A stretch of 64,000 bases of DNA from Marinirhabdus gelatinilytica (lineage in GTDB: Bacteria; Bacteroidota; Bacteroidia; Flavobacteriales; Flavobacteriaceae): the NCBI RefSeq assembly GCF_003353425.1, contig NZ_QRAO01000001.1:1240075-1304074 (forward strand), in the 5' to 3' direction. Shown one piece after another: positions 36,017 through 44,789 of the stretch. Position 1 is the stretch's first letter; every line of letters starts with the position of its first letter. A program made the position numbers and the translations under genes. The notes below the pieces were generated by a model. That model saw only the letters and a list, made by a program, of their open reading frames with translations, searched no databases and was not told where the DNA came from.

Positions 36017-36041
36017 TTGTAAATTGTACAACAGTTTACAA
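36017..36041. promoter_or_regulatory. TTGTAAA-N11-TTTACAA inverted repeat in a divergent gap
   Basis: Perfect 7-bp arms around a spacer that itself contains the palindrome TTGTACAA. It lies between the divergent genes starting at 35984 (minus) and 36121 (plus), an ideal place for a shared operator. The binding protein is unknown. Confidence 0.45.
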
Positions 36042-36120
36042 AACTCTTACAAGCGTTTTGCAGCGATGTCTTTTCGGCCTGCGGTAGGTTTGTTTCATAA
36101 TCATTAAAAATATAAAAATT

Positions 36121-36966
36121 ATGAAGACTCCAAGTAAAAAGTTCACCTTAAAATCAATAATCGTTGCTTTTGCAATAATTGTGCTCTCCAGTTGCCAGCA
36201 AGCTTCCTATAAAGAAGATCTTGCCATGGAAAGTGTAGAAGTCACAGAGGATTACCAGGCAGTAGATGAAAATGAAGCAGCCGCAACAACCGCAAATGTT
36301 CCCGTACAGCTCAAGATCATTAAATCTGCTTCTGCACGGTACAAGGTTGAGGATGTAAAAAAGGCAACCGAGCAGGTAAAGGCCATGGCCCAAAAGTACA
36401 ATGGCTACGTGAGCGATCTTAGGTTCGAAAACAATCTCTATGAAAAACAGAACCGCTTTACCATAAAAGTACCCAACCAATATTTTGATGTGCTGCTGGA
36501 CAGCATTGCCAGCGTCGCCGTATTTACTGAATACGAAAACATTACCACACAGGATGTCACCGAGGAATATCTCGATCTGGAAAGCCGTTTAGCTACCAAA
36601 AAAGAAGTAAAGGCACGTTATGAGGAAATACTCCGAAAAAATGCCAAAACGGTTGAGGACATCCTTGCCACCGAAGAAAAACTACGTAGGTTGCAAGAAG
36701 AGATTGAAGCTGCCCAAGGGAGGTTGAAATACTTGAGCAGTAAGGTTTCCTATAGTACCGTACAAATAGATCTCTACGAAGCTGTACAATACAAAGACGA
36801 ACCAAAGTCTTACACAAAGAGCTTTTTTGATAAGGCAGGTAATGGTTTCAATTTTGGTTGGAACTTGATCGAGGCCATTGTGATAGGGTTGATACATATC
36901 TGGCCAGTGCTTTTGGTGGTAATTGGCTTGGTTTTTTTCTTAAGATTAAAGCTGAGGAAAAAGTAA
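36121..36966 (+). CDS. DUF4349 lipoprotein
   Basis: A 281-residue protein: lipoprotein signal with Cys at residue 25 (IIVLSSC), a DUF4349 domain (LKIIKSASARYKVEDVKKA, then the VPNQYFDVLLDSIAS motif), a long coiled coil (about 150-215, LESRLATKKEVKARYEEIL onward) and a C-terminal membrane helix (about 250-275). The combination of an N-terminal lipid anchor and a C-terminal helix is usual for DUF4349. Function unknown; divergent from the membrane regulator. Confidence 0.88.
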   Translation: MKTPSKKFTLKSIIVAFAIIVLSSCQQASYKEDLAMESVEVTEDYQAVDENEAAATTANVPVQLKIIKSASARYKVEDVKKATEQVKAMAQKYNGYVSDLRFENNLYEKQNRFTIKVPNQYFDVLLDSIASVAVFTEYENITTQDVTEEYLDLESRLATKKEVKARYEEILRKNAKTVEDILATEEKLRRLQEEIEAAQGRLKYLSSKVSYSTVQIDLYEAVQYKDEPKSYTKSFFDKAGNGFNFGWNLIEAIVIGLIHIWPVLLVVIGLVFFLRLKLRKK

Positions 36967-37072
36967 GATTTACAATGATAAATTAATTTGGTTTTGAAAA
37001 CACCTCCCTTTCCGGTTTTGTACATTTTTCTTGCAGACTCTTTGGAGACCAATAAATGTAGTGATATGTATT

Positions 37073-37100
37073 CCCGCCTTAAGGGCGGGAGGGGGGTGTT
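37073..37100. repeat. GC-rich palindromic repeat element
   Basis: CCCGCCTTAAGGGCGGG is a near-perfect stem, followed by AGGGGGGTGTT. Related degenerate copies lie at 46928-46957, 47829-47849 and 57288-57312. It may also act as a weak terminator for the DUF4349 gene, 106 bases upstream. Confidence 0.5.
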
Positions 37101-37144
37101 ACAATGTATATTAGTAAATAAACACTCCCCAAATAAATTAACCG

Positions 37145-37152
37145 TACCTTTG
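37145..37152 (+). promoter_or_regulatory. -7 promoter box of the DEAD-box helicase gene
   Basis: TACCTTTG matches TAnnTTTG, 52 bases before the start codon. Confidence 0.55.
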
Positions 37153-37204
37153 TCCCTCATAAAGAAACGAAACCTAAACTACACACGTTTCTGAAATACA
37201 CTAT

Positions 37205-38473
37205 ATGTCATTTAAAAATCTTGGGCTGTCCGACGCCCTGCTAAAAGCTATTAGCGAAAAAGGATACGATACACCAACCCCGATACAACAAAAAGCGATT
37301 CCCAAAATTTTGGAGGGAAAAGATGTACTGGCTTCAGCACAAACCGGAACTGGTAAAACTGCTGGGTTTACATTGCCAATGCTTCAAAAGTTGAGCAATG
37401 CAAAAACCTTGCACAAAAGACCTGTACGCGCCCTGGTATTGACCCCCACAAGGGAGCTTGCTGCACAAGTACTCGAAGATGTAAGGACCTATTCAAAATT
37501 TGTGGATATTCGTTCCACGGTAATTTTTGGTGGGGTAAATGCCAACCCACAAATACGCACCTTGCGACAAGGGGTTGATATTTTGGTGGCAACGCCCGGT
37601 AGATTACTGGACTTGCACGGCCAAGGAGTTTTCAGCTTAAACAATGTGGAGTTCTTGGTATTGGACGAGGCGGACAGGATGCTGGATATGGGCTTTGCCC
37701 GCGATATCAACAAGATATTGGCACTGTTGCCCAAAAAGCGGCAGAACTTGCTGTTTTCGGCAACCTTTTCAAAAGAAATAAAGAAACTGGCAAACAGTTT
37801 TTTATATCAGCCCGTTATGGTAGAGGCCACTCCAGAAAATACCACGGCCGAAAAGGTAGACCAACTTATCTACAAAACCGATAAGTCCAAAAAAACAGAC
37901 CTTGTCATAAAATTGATTTCCGAAGACGATTGGCAACAAGTGCTCATTTTTACGCGAACCAAACACGGCGCAAACCGTTTGGCAAAAAAGTTGGAAAAAG
38001 CTAAGATTTCATCGGCTGCCATTCACGGTAATAAAAGCCAAGGTGCACGTACCAAGGCACTGGCCAATTTTAAAAGTGGAAAGGTTCGTGTACTGGTCGC
38101 TACCGACATTGCTGCACGAGGTTTGGATATCCCATTGTTGCCGCACGTAATAAACTACGAGTTGCCCAACGTTCCCGAAGATTACGTACACCGCATAGGC
38201 CGTACAGGTAGGGCAGGAGCCAGTGGCGAAGCTATTTCCATAGTGAGCGTAGATGAGTTTGAATACGTTCGTGGCATTGAAAAACTTTTAGGAGAAAAAC
38301 TGGACCAAAAGACCATTCCAGGATTTGAGGTGACTGAAACTTTGAAAGAAGTTGAAGAGAAAAAAGCAGCAAATAAAGCTGCAAACCAACGAGGGGGACG
38401 CAATTCGAGAACAAAAAAACCAACTGCTTCCGGGAGTAGGAATAGAAGAAATTCTAGAAGAAGAAAAAACTGA
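37205..38473 (+). CDS. DEAD-box ATP-dependent RNA helicase, RhlE-like
   Basis: A 422-residue helicase with the full motif set: Q motif [14 protein letters not shown], motif I AQTGTGKT, Ia [41 protein letters not shown] and [12 protein letters not shown]. The basic tail after residue 380 ([22 protein letters not shown]) should bind RNA. Length and tail resemble RhlE, which remodels ribosomal precursors and other RNA. It has its own promoter box. Confidence 0.93.
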   Translation: MSFKNLGLSDALLKAISEKGYDTPTPIQQKAIPKILEGKDVLASAQTGTGKTAGFTLPMLQKLSNAKTLHKRPVRALVLTPTRELAAQVLEDVRTYSKFVDIRSTVIFGGVNANPQIRTLRQGVDILVATPGRLLDLHGQGVFSLNNVEFLVLDEADRMLDMGFARDINKILALLPKKRQNLLFSATFSKEIKKLANSFLYQPVMVEATPENTTAEKVDQLIYKTDKSKKTDLVIKLISEDDWQQVLIFTRTKHGANRLAKKLEKAKISSAAIHGNKSQGARTKALANFKSGKVRVLVATDIAARGLDIPLLPHVINYELPNVPEDYVHRIGRTGRAGASGEAISIVSVDEFEYVRGIEKLLGEKLDQKTIPGFEVTETLKEVEEKKAANKAANQRGGRNSRTKKPTASGSRNRRNSRRRKN

Positions 38474-38514
38474 ATTTTGGATTTTCAGTAGCTTGATAAA
38501 TGTACAAAGCTCAC

Positions 38515-38546
38515 TTTGCCACAACCTCTTCAATTTTGTATCTTTG
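38515..38546 (+). promoter_or_regulatory. Full promoter of ffh
   Basis: TTTG at 38515-38518, a 20-base spacer and TATCTTTG at 38539-38546. Both elements and the distance fit the flavobacterial housekeeping promoter; the best example in the window. Confidence 0.75.
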
Positions 38547-38569
38547 CACCTCTAAAATAACGCACACCC

Positions 38570-39898
38570 ATGTTCAATAATCTTAGCGATAAACTAGATA
38601 AAGCCCTCCACGTACTAAAAGGGCACGGAAGCATTACCGAAGTTAACGTAGCCGAAACTCTTAAAGAAGTTCGCCGCGCCCTCTTGGATGCCGATGTGAA
38701 TTTCAAGACTGCCAAAGAATTTACCAACCGTGTAAAGGATAAGGCGCTGGGACAGGATGTGTTGACTACACTCCAGCCTGGCCAGTTGATGGTAAAAATC
38801 GTAAAAGACGAATTGACCGAATTGATGGGTGGCGATACCGTGGGTATTTCTTTGAAAAGCTCACCAAGCGTTATCTTAATGTCCGGTCTACAGGGTAGTG
38901 GTAAAACAACCTTCTCTGGAAAGCTGGCCAACTACCTTAAGACCAAAAAAACAAAAAAACCTCTTTTGGTGGCTTGTGATGTATATCGTCCCGCCGCGAT
39001 TAACCAGCTGCACGTTGTTGGAGAGCAAATAAAGGTAGATGTGTACAGCGAAGAGGGCAATATGGATCCCGTGGCAATTGCTACAAATGCAATTGCACAT
39101 GCAAAACAGAACGGTCACAATGTAGTGATCGTGGATACAGCAGGTCGTCTTGCGGTAGATGAAGAAATGATGACCGAAATCGCTAACATCCACAACGCAA
39201 TTACACCAGACGAAACGCTTTTTGTGGTAGATAGTATGACGGGGCAAGATGCTGTAAACACTGCAAAAGCATTTAACGATAAACTGAATTTTGACGGGGT
39301 AGTACTCACAAAGTTGGATGGTGATACCCGCGGTGGTGCCGCTATTTCGATTAAAAGTGTAGTGAACAAGCCCATAAAATTTATTGGTACGGGCGAAAAG
39401 ATGGACGCAATAGATGTCTTTCACCCAGCACGTATGGCAGACCGTATCTTGGGTATGGGAGATGTTGTTTCTTTGGTGGAAAGAGCCCAGGAACAGTTTG
39501 ATGAAGAAGAAGCCAGAAAACTTCAGAAGAAAATTGCAAAGAACCAATTTGGGTTCGACGATTTTATCAAGCAAATCCAACAAGTAAAGAAAATGGGTAG
39601 TATGAAAGATCTCATCGGGATGATTCCCGGTGCCGGAAAAGCCCTAAAAGATGTAGATATTGATGATGACGCCTTTAAAGGCATCGAGGCCATTATCCAT
39701 AGTATGACTCCTGAAGAAAGAAGTACACCATCAGTAATAAACGGAAGCAGAAAAAAGCGGATTGCCAAAGGAAGCGGTACCTCGGTACAAGAAGTGAACC
39801 AGTTAATGAAGCAATTTGACCAAATGAGCAAAATGATGAAGATGATGCAAGGTGGTGGAGGCCGTAAGATGATGCAGATGATGGGGAAGATGCGGTAA
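38570..39898 (+). CDS. ffh: Signal recognition particle protein Ffh
   Basis: A 442-residue SRP54 GTPase that, with 4.5S RNA, takes inner-membrane proteins to FtsY and SecY. N domain helices (1-85), G domain with the P-loop LQGSGKTTFSGKLA, DTAGRL, TKLDGDTRGGAA and GTGEKMD, then the methionine-rich M domain (from about 300) that ends in KMMKMMQGGGGRKMMQMMG. All motifs are intact. A hairpin at 39947-39991 probably ends its transcript before folD. Confidence 0.98.
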   Translation: MFNNLSDKLDKALHVLKGHGSITEVNVAETLKEVRRALLDADVNFKTAKEFTNRVKDKALGQDVLTTLQPGQLMVKIVKDELTELMGGDTVGISLKSSPSVILMSGLQGSGKTTFSGKLANYLKTKKTKKPLLVACDVYRPAAINQLHVVGEQIKVDVYSEEGNMDPVAIATNAIAHAKQNGHNVVIVDTAGRLAVDEEMMTEIANIHNAITPDETLFVVDSMTGQDAVNTAKAFNDKLNFDGVVLTKLDGDTRGGAAISIKSVVNKPIKFIGTGEKMDAIDVFHPARMADRILGMGDVVSLVERAQEQFDEEEARKLQKKIAKNQFGFDDFIKQIQQVKKMGSMKDLIGMIPGAGKALKDVDIDDDAFKGIEAIIHSMTPEERSTPSVINGSRKKRIAKGSGTSVQEVNQLMKQFDQMSKMMKMMQGGGGRKMMQMMGKMR

Positions 39899-39946
39899 AA
39901 TGTAAGTACGAATTGCAAATTTAAAAGTACAAAAAACCACGTAGTG

Positions 39947-39996
39947 ACCTGCAGGGTTATGAGTGGAAGAAGCGAAGGAAACCCTGTAGGTTTTAA
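39947..39996 (+). terminator. Probable terminator between ffh and folD
   Basis: A 12-bp stem ACCTGCAGGGTT/AACCCTGTAGGT with one wobble, a 21-base loop and a short T-run (TTTT). The large loop and short T-run make it weaker than the others here. Confidence 0.6.
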
Positions 39997-40036
39997 TCGA
40001 CAAAATAACAATAACTGCCACTGCATACTAATAATT

Positions 40037-40915
40037 ATGACACTACTAGACGGAAAAAAGGTATCCAACGATATTAAAGACGAAATAAAGGCCGAAGTCG
40101 ATAAAATGAAGGCCAATGGCGAAAAAGTACCTCACTTGGCAGCTGTTATTGTAGGGGATGATGGAGCGAGTTTAACGTATGTAGGCAGTAAAGTACGCGC
40201 TTGCGAGCGTGTGGGTTTTGAAAGCACTATGGTGCGTATGAAACACACAACTTCTGAAATTGAACTACTACATAAAATCAAGGAGCTTAACGAAGACGAC
40301 AATATCGATGGATTTATAATCCAGCTTCCCTTACCGCCACAGATCAATACACAAAAAGTGTTGATGGCCGTGGATCCCAGTAAGGATGTAGACGGGTTCC
40401 ATCCTGAAAACTTTGGAAGGATGGCCTTGGATATGAGTACGTTTATTCCTGCAACACCCTTTGGGATTTTGGAACTGTTGGAACGCTACGATGTAGATAC
40501 AAAAGGAAAGCACACCGTTGTAATTGGCCGAAGCCATATCGTGGGACGTCCCATGAGTATCTTGATGAGCCGTAAGGGTTGGCCAGGCAACAGTACTGTA
40601 ACCCTAACACATAGTAATACCAAAAACATTACACAGATAATCTCCCAAGCGGACATAGTAATCTCAGCCCTTGGCGTGCCCAATTTCCTCAAAGCCGAAA
40701 TGGTACGGGACGATGCTGTTGTTATAGATGTTGGTATTACCCGCGTTGAAGATGAGACAGCCAAAAAAGGCTACCGGATTGTGGGCGATGTAGATTTTGA
40801 AAACGTAAGCAAGAAAGCAAGCTTTATTACCCCGGTTCCCGGCGGTGTAGGTCCAATGACCATTGCCATGTTGCTTAAAAACACCTTGTTGGCCAGAGAG
40901 CAACGCAAAGGATAA
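40037..40915 (+). CDS. folD: Bifunctional methylenetetrahydrofolate dehydrogenase/cyclohydrolase
   Basis: A 292-residue enzyme of one-carbon metabolism that turns 5,10-methylene-THF into 10-formyl-THF with NADP. Landmarks: YVGSKVRACERVGF with the active-site Tyr and Lys, DGFIIQLPLPPQ, the Rossmann motif VIGRSHIVGRPMS and the end TPVPGGVGPMTIAML. ATG at 40037 is chosen over an upstream in-frame start because it gives the standard N-terminus. The stop is only 4 bases from the convergent YkvA gene. Confidence 0.97.
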   Translation: MTLLDGKKVSNDIKDEIKAEVDKMKANGEKVPHLAAVIVGDDGASLTYVGSKVRACERVGFESTMVRMKHTTSEIELLHKIKELNEDDNIDGFIIQLPLPPQINTQKVLMAVDPSKDVDGFHPENFGRMALDMSTFIPATPFGILELLERYDVDTKGKHTVVIGRSHIVGRPMSILMSRKGWPGNSTVTLTHSNTKNITQIISQADIVISALGVPNFLKAEMVRDDAVVIDVGITRVEDETAKKGYRIVGDVDFENVSKKASFITPVPGGVGPMTIAMLLKNTLLAREQRKG

Positions 40916-40919
40916 TTCT

Positions 40920-41360
40920 TTAAGAACTACTCTTTGCCTGTGATAATTTCCAGTCTAGATATTTGTGAATATCGGTCTCTATCCACCCTATTCCTACTGA
41001 AAGTACCGCTAGGTCATCAATATAGCCCACTCCAGGGATAAAATCTGGTACAATATCCAAGGGATTCAAGATATAGAGCAAAGCCATTACAATTGTGGCA
41101 ATTACAAACCAAGGGATACTCGTATAGGCTCCCTTTTTCATGTCTTTTACCATTCCTAGCATTATCTTGCCTATTTCAACATATTTGTTGAGGGAGTTGG
41201 CACCCGCCAGTTTTTTCTCTATCTGTTCCTCGTTTTCCAGAAGCAACTCAACATCGTCATCTTTTACTTCAACTACTTTTTCTTCTAGAAATTTTTCATC
41301 TATCTTTTCGGCTATGGGATTCTTATCGGTTTCTTTTTCTTTTTTCTTGCTGAAAAACAT
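40920..41360 (-). CDS. YkvA family (DUF1232) membrane protein
   Basis: A 146-residue protein. The N-terminal 65 residues are highly charged, and the DUF1232 core is visible as YILNPLDIVPDFIPGVGYIDD with a flanking membrane helix (FVIATIVMALLYIL). The function of this family is not known. It converges on folD with a 4-base gap. Confidence 0.88.
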   Translation of the reverse strand: MFFSKKKEKETDKNPIAEKIDEKFLEEKVVEVKDDDVELLLENEEQIEKKLAGANSLNKYVEIGKIMLGMVKDMKKGAYTSIPWFVIATIVMALLYILNPLDIVPDFIPGVGYIDDLAVLSVGIGWIETDIHKYLDWKLSQAKSSS

Positions 41361-41424
41361 ACAGTATCTTTTATTAGTTGGTTAAAGATACACCTATAAA
41401 AGCAGTTTCTGTTTTAAAGTTTTG

Positions 41425-41907
41425 TTATAAAAATTTCAAGACAACTAGTAGTAGAAGGGTAAACATAAAAAGATAGATTGTCCAGTAATGCCTAAATCGA
41501 AGTGGGTTGCTGCCCAACATTGCTTTGGTTATGGTAAACATTGTGCTTCGGTTTTTGGCAATGTAGTTATAACCCCAATCACTTAACCTCCTGAACCAAG
41601 CATATTTTGTGTACCAACCATGCCAAGGAGAGGAAGGATTTGCAATTTCATAGCTTTTGTAGGCAGAATCTGGGCCGCCGTGCACGCTACCACTTGTGGT
41701 AATAAGCCTAGAAGCTTTCTTGAATTCTTTGAGCGGGATATCCGGAAAGTCTTGTGCTGCGTTTTGGTAAGTGTCAAAATCTATTTTTCCTTCTGAAATT
41801 TTTCTCCACCGTGTTACCCAATACTTGCAAAAACCACATTTTCCATCCCACACCAAGAGTGGTTTTATTTTGGGTGGATATTGTGTAGTATTAAATTTTT
41901 GAAACAT
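41425..41907 (-). CDS. DCC family (DUF393) thiol-disulfide oxidoreductase-like protein
   Basis: A 160-residue protein with the motif LLVWDGKCGFCKYWV near residue 18, the DCC/DUF393 signature with a thioredoxin-like CxxC. The C-terminal end is a membrane helix (FMFTLLLLVVLKFL). It is the last gene of a three-gene operon, 3 bases after the AI-2E permease gene. Its redox partner is unknown. Confidence 0.87.
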   Translation of the reverse strand: MFQKFNTTQYPPKIKPLLVWDGKCGFCKYWVTRWRKISEGKIDFDTYQNAAQDFPDIPLKEFKKASRLITTSGSVHGGPDSAYKSYEIANPSSPWHGWYTKYAWFRRLSDWGYNYIAKNRSTMFTITKAMLGSNPLRFRHYWTIYLFMFTLLLLVVLKFL

Positions 41908-41910
41908 GGA

Positions 41911-42945
41911 TTATAGATCTGGATCGTCATCGGTTTGTGGTTTACCGTACTCCCGCTTGTAAATACGCATTACTATCATAAACAAACTTATGAGCAAGGG
42001 ACCAAAGATCAATCCTATGAATCCAAACAAGGGGACCCCTACAATTACACCAATCAATGTTACCAAGGGGTGCACATTGTCCAGTTTTTTCAAAACGTAC
42101 AAGCGTATCACGTTGTCTGTAGAGCCAACTACTACGAATCCATAAATTAAAATTCCCCAAGCCTGAAATGTACTACCGCTGGAGAGCGTTAAGATAAAAA
42201 CAGGAATAATCCCCACTAGGGTACCTACAAACGGGATCATAGAACCAATAGTTACAATAACAAACCAAAAGAAAGGGTCTTCTATTCCAAAAATCAGAAA
42301 ACCTATTAGGGCAATAATCCCTTGTGCCAATGCCACTAACGGAATCCCAAGTGCATTGGAACGAACCATTGCGTGCGATTCGTCCCCTATTTTTTTTAGG
42401 TTCTTTTTGCTTATGGGGATGTAATCGAATAAAGATTCCTTCAATTCACGCCTGTTGGTGAGCATATAGTAGAGCATAAAATACATTAGCCCTATGGCAA
42501 TGAACATGTTAAAAGTACCCCCCGCAAAACTTTGCAGGTTATCCGAGAGCCAACCAGACACAGCGCCGGCATCTATTTGCGAACTTAGGTCGTAACCTAT
42601 TCTGTCTTCATATATCTGGGCTTGCTCCTTGAATGCTTTGGTAACCTTTTCTGAATTTTGTACTGCCTCTCCAATCTTATTCCCCAGCATTAATACAATA
42701 CCAGCTACCGGGAGTAAAATACCCACAAAAGAGAGTAGCATTAATAGCCCTGCGGCCAATTCAGGCTTCCACCCTTTTTTTACCAGTGTTTTCATCCACT
42801 TTCGCAAAAGGACGTATATGGTGATTGCCCCCAATACTCCCGAGAGATACGGGATCAATTCACGAAAAATCAAGGTGCCCATCAATAAGATGAGCAGTAG
42901 TATAAATATCTGGCGTATTATTTTTGGATTTATAGTTCTTTCCAT
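41911..42945 (-). CDS. AI-2E family transporter
   Basis: A 344-residue permease with about eight membrane helices. Family features are the long middle region with YYMLTNRRELKESLFDYIP, the GIPLVALAQGIIALIGF helix, GTLVGIIPVF and a C-terminal GPLLISLFMIVMRIY. Members export AI-2 or sodium/protons; the substrate is not predictable. The ATG at 42945 is preferred to a TTG at 42960 that overlaps the upstream gene. It lies 4 bases after the VOC gene. Confidence 0.9.
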   Translation of the reverse strand: MERTINPKIIRQIFILLLILLMGTLIFRELIPYLSGVLGAITIYVLLRKWMKTLVKKGWKPELAAGLLMLLSFVGILLPVAGIVLMLGNKIGEAVQNSEKVTKAFKEQAQIYEDRIGYDLSSQIDAGAVSGWLSDNLQSFAGGTFNMFIAIGLMYFMLYYMLTNRRELKESLFDYIPISKKNLKKIGDESHAMVRSNALGIPLVALAQGIIALIGFLIFGIEDPFFWFVIVTIGSMIPFVGTLVGIIPVFILTLSSGSTFQAWGILIYGFVVVGSTDNVIRLYVLKKLDNVHPLVTLIGVIVGVPLFGFIGLIFGPLLISLFMIVMRIYKREYGKPQTDDDPDL

Positions 42946-42949
42946 TGGG

Positions 42950-43375
42950 CTATGTTGCAAAAAGTTGGTCTGCGTTTTTAAAAGCCTTAAACTCCAAAGC
43001 GTTTCCAGATGGATCCTTAAAGAACATTGTGGCCTGTTCGCCTGTCTGCCCTTTAAAGCGTGTATATGGCTCTATGATAAAAGTAATTCCCTTTTTCTTT
43101 AGGGCGTTGGCGAGAGCATCAAAACTTTCCATGGTGAGCACTACTCCAAAATGTGGAATGGGCACATCCTTACCATCAACAGGGTTGCTTTTTTCTGAAA
43201 TCTCTTCTGAAGCTTCTTTTATGTGGATGACCAATTGGTGCCCAAAAAAGTTGAAATCTACCCAATGGTCGCTGCTTCGACCTTCCTCGCACCCCAAGGT
43301 TTCCCTGTAAAAAGTTCGGCTGGGTTCTAGAGAGGTTACGGGAATGGCTAAGTGGAAAGGATGAAGGTTTTTCAT
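42950..43375 (-). CDS. VOC family (glyoxalase-like) protein
   Basis: A 141-residue vicinal-oxygen-chelate fold protein: [21 protein letters not shown] in the first beta-alpha-beta unit and [19 protein letters not shown] in the second, ending [18 protein letters not shown]. His (two) and Glu metal ligands are at the expected places. These proteins range from dioxygenases to resistance proteins; the reaction is unknown. First gene of the operon with the permease and DCC protein. Confidence 0.9.
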   Translation of the reverse strand: MKNLHPFHLAIPVTSLEPSRTFYRETLGCEEGRSSDHWVDFNFFGHQLVIHIKEASEEISEKSNPVDGKDVPIPHFGVVLTMESFDALANALKKKGITFIIEPYTRFKGQTGEQATMFFKDPSGNALEFKAFKNADQLFAT

Positions 43376-43380
43376 GTAGA

Positions 43381-43620
43381 TTAGTTGTTACGCAATGCTT
43401 GTATGAGTTCTTTCTTGTTCATGCTGGAGCGTCCTTCAATACCCACGTTTTTTGCTTGGTCGTAGAGTTCGTCCTTGGTCCATTCCTCGTAAGGGCTCGC
43501 TTTGCCACCTTTTTTTCCAGCGTTTGGAGTATTGGCTATACGGGCGGCTTTTTCTTGGCTATAACCTTTGTCACGTAGTGATTCGTATTGGTCTTCGTTT
43601 TTTATACTTGGTCTGTCCAT
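43381..43620 (-). CDS. Small protein with Rho N-like C-terminus (DUF7218-like)
   Basis: A 79-residue soluble protein starting [20 protein letters not shown], followed by [20 protein letters not shown] and a C-terminal helical part, [19 protein letters not shown] and KKELIQALR, that looks like a SAP/Rho N-terminal fold. Related small proteins are common in aerobes and often linked to stress. Function unknown. Confidence 0.78.
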   Translation of the reverse strand: MDRPSIKNEDQYESLRDKGYSQEKAARIANTPNAGKKGGKASPYEEWTKDELYDQAKNVGIEGRSSMNKKELIQALRNN

Positions 43621-43631
43621 AGTAATAAGTT

Positions 43632-43817
43632 TTACGTTTCGTCTGTATCTTTTTTACGTTTTAGGATACCAATACCAGCAAAGAAAAAAACAACTCCTAG
43701 AATTGCCAATGCCCAAGGGCTCAAGCCAGTTTCCATACTTCCGAAGATTCCTAAAATTCCCATTACAAGACCTATTCCTCCAGCAATGGTGAGTATTAAT
43801 CCTAAAACTTTAATCAT
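43632..43817 (-). CDS. Small membrane protein, two helices
   Basis: A 61-residue protein with two glycine-rich hydrophobic segments (residues 3-26 and 34-51) and a charged end KRKKDTDET. It recalls the 69-residue protein at 18138 in size and layout but not in sequence. It lies 11 bases before the DUF7218-like gene and is probably cotranscribed. Function unknown. Confidence 0.7.
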   Translation of the reverse strand: MIKVLGLILTIAGGIGLVMGILGIFGSMETGLSPWALAILGVVFFFAGIGILKRKKDTDET

Positions 43818-43979
43818 AATATTTTATTTGTTGGTTACAAGAATAAAAGTAGCAGAAATAGCTGAAACCCTTTACAGGCTTAACAAAATGTTAGCAGGTA
43901 TAAAATATATTGAATCTGTGGTTTACCGATCCTTTTTTTACAGCAATGAAACATTCACAAAGCAACTTATTGTTGAGTT

Positions 43980-44022
43980 AAAAAAAAACCTTCCAGGTTT
44001 GAATGACCTGAAAGGTTTTTTT
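43980..44022. terminator. Bidirectional terminator
   Basis: Stem AACCTTCCAGGT/ACCTGAAAGGTT with A-rich left and T-rich right flanks, so it can work on both strands. It lies downstream of the minus-strand gene ending at 44067. Confidence 0.8.
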
Positions 44023-44066
44023 AATTTGTTGTTTTTTCCGACAGCTATCGGGACTAGGATTTAATT

Positions 44067-44657
44067 TTAAATATCCCCTTCCTGTATCTCAATAGCCTCT
44101 CCGGCATCCCAGCCCACCATAAAGTATTTAAACGTTGCAGTATCCGGGATTTGCGAGGCTTCGATCTTTTGGTTAAAGTTGTAGCGCACATCCTCGGGCA
44201 GTTCTTTTTTGTCTATGGTTAGGTACAAATCTGTTCCTTTTAAAAATACCACAACCGAGTTGATGGCGTTTTCAATGGCTGCTATCTGGTAATTGGCCTT
44301 TACATCTTTAAACGTGCTGGCCTTGGTGAGACCTTTTTCAGTTTTAAAGCGGGAATCAAAGATTTGTACATTGGCTATTTTCGAGTTTGGGTCGCTTTCA
44401 TCATAGGGTGAGAGCAACAACAATTTGGCCCCTTCGCTGTCATAAATTTCTACTTCGCCCTGGGTTTCTATAGCTCCGGTGATGGGGTTCAGCTTAACAA
44501 TACTGTCATTGGCATAAATACTGTCCAGCTGCTTCATTTGCGTTTTTTGGGTCAAGGGGCCTATAGCTCCATTGGTAATGGCAAATGGATCTTTTTCTTC
44601 TTCGCACTGCACAAAGAGCATCGTGGCTACGGCAGCAAAAACTATGGTTTTTTTCAT
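44067..44657 (-). CDS. Predicted lipoprotein, unknown function
   Basis: A 196-residue protein with a lipoprotein signal MKKTIVFAAVATMLFVQC (Cys 18) followed by an acidic stretch EEEKDPF. The rest is beta-rich with GEVEIYDSEGAKLLLL and FKYFMVGWDAGEAIEI. No domain recognised. It sits between a bidirectional terminator and a tandem repeat. Confidence 0.75.
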   Translation of the reverse strand: MKKTIVFAAVATMLFVQCEEEKDPFAITNGAIGPLTQKTQMKQLDSIYANDSIVKLNPITGAIETQGEVEIYDSEGAKLLLLSPYDESDPNSKIANVQIFDSRFKTEKGLTKASTFKDVKANYQIAAIENAINSVVVFLKGTDLYLTIDKKELPEDVRYNFNQKIEASQIPDTATFKYFMVGWDAGEAIEIQEGDI

Positions 44658-44713
44658 TTTTTTGATTCCTTTATGGGAATGATTTTAATTAGTATTCAGT
44701 TTTTAATTTTATT

Positions 44714-44784
44714 TCACAACTCACAACTCACAACTCACAACTCACAACTCACAACTCACAACTCACAACTCACAACTCACAACT
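44714..44784. repeat. 7-bp tandem repeat, about 10 copies
   Basis: The unit TCACAAC is repeated without error for 71 bases. It lies 5 bases downstream of the stop codon of the HerA-like gene and 56 bases upstream of the lipoprotein gene at 44657, in the gap between two minus-strand genes. Copy number may vary between strains by slippage. Confidence 0.95.
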
Positions 44785-44789
44785 AAAGT

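Noticed and set aside
38888..39583. A 231-codon frame opposite ffh
   Set aside because: Shadow of ffh; composition (many Cys, His, Phe) is unlike a real protein.
44714..44784. Possible CRISPR array
   Set aside because: Units are 7 bp with no spacers, so this is a simple tandem repeat.
44538..44786. An open frame across the 7-bp repeat that gives repeated QLTTHNS
   Set aside because: The peptide is only the translation of the tandem repeat; the rest overlaps the lipoprotein gene on the other strand.
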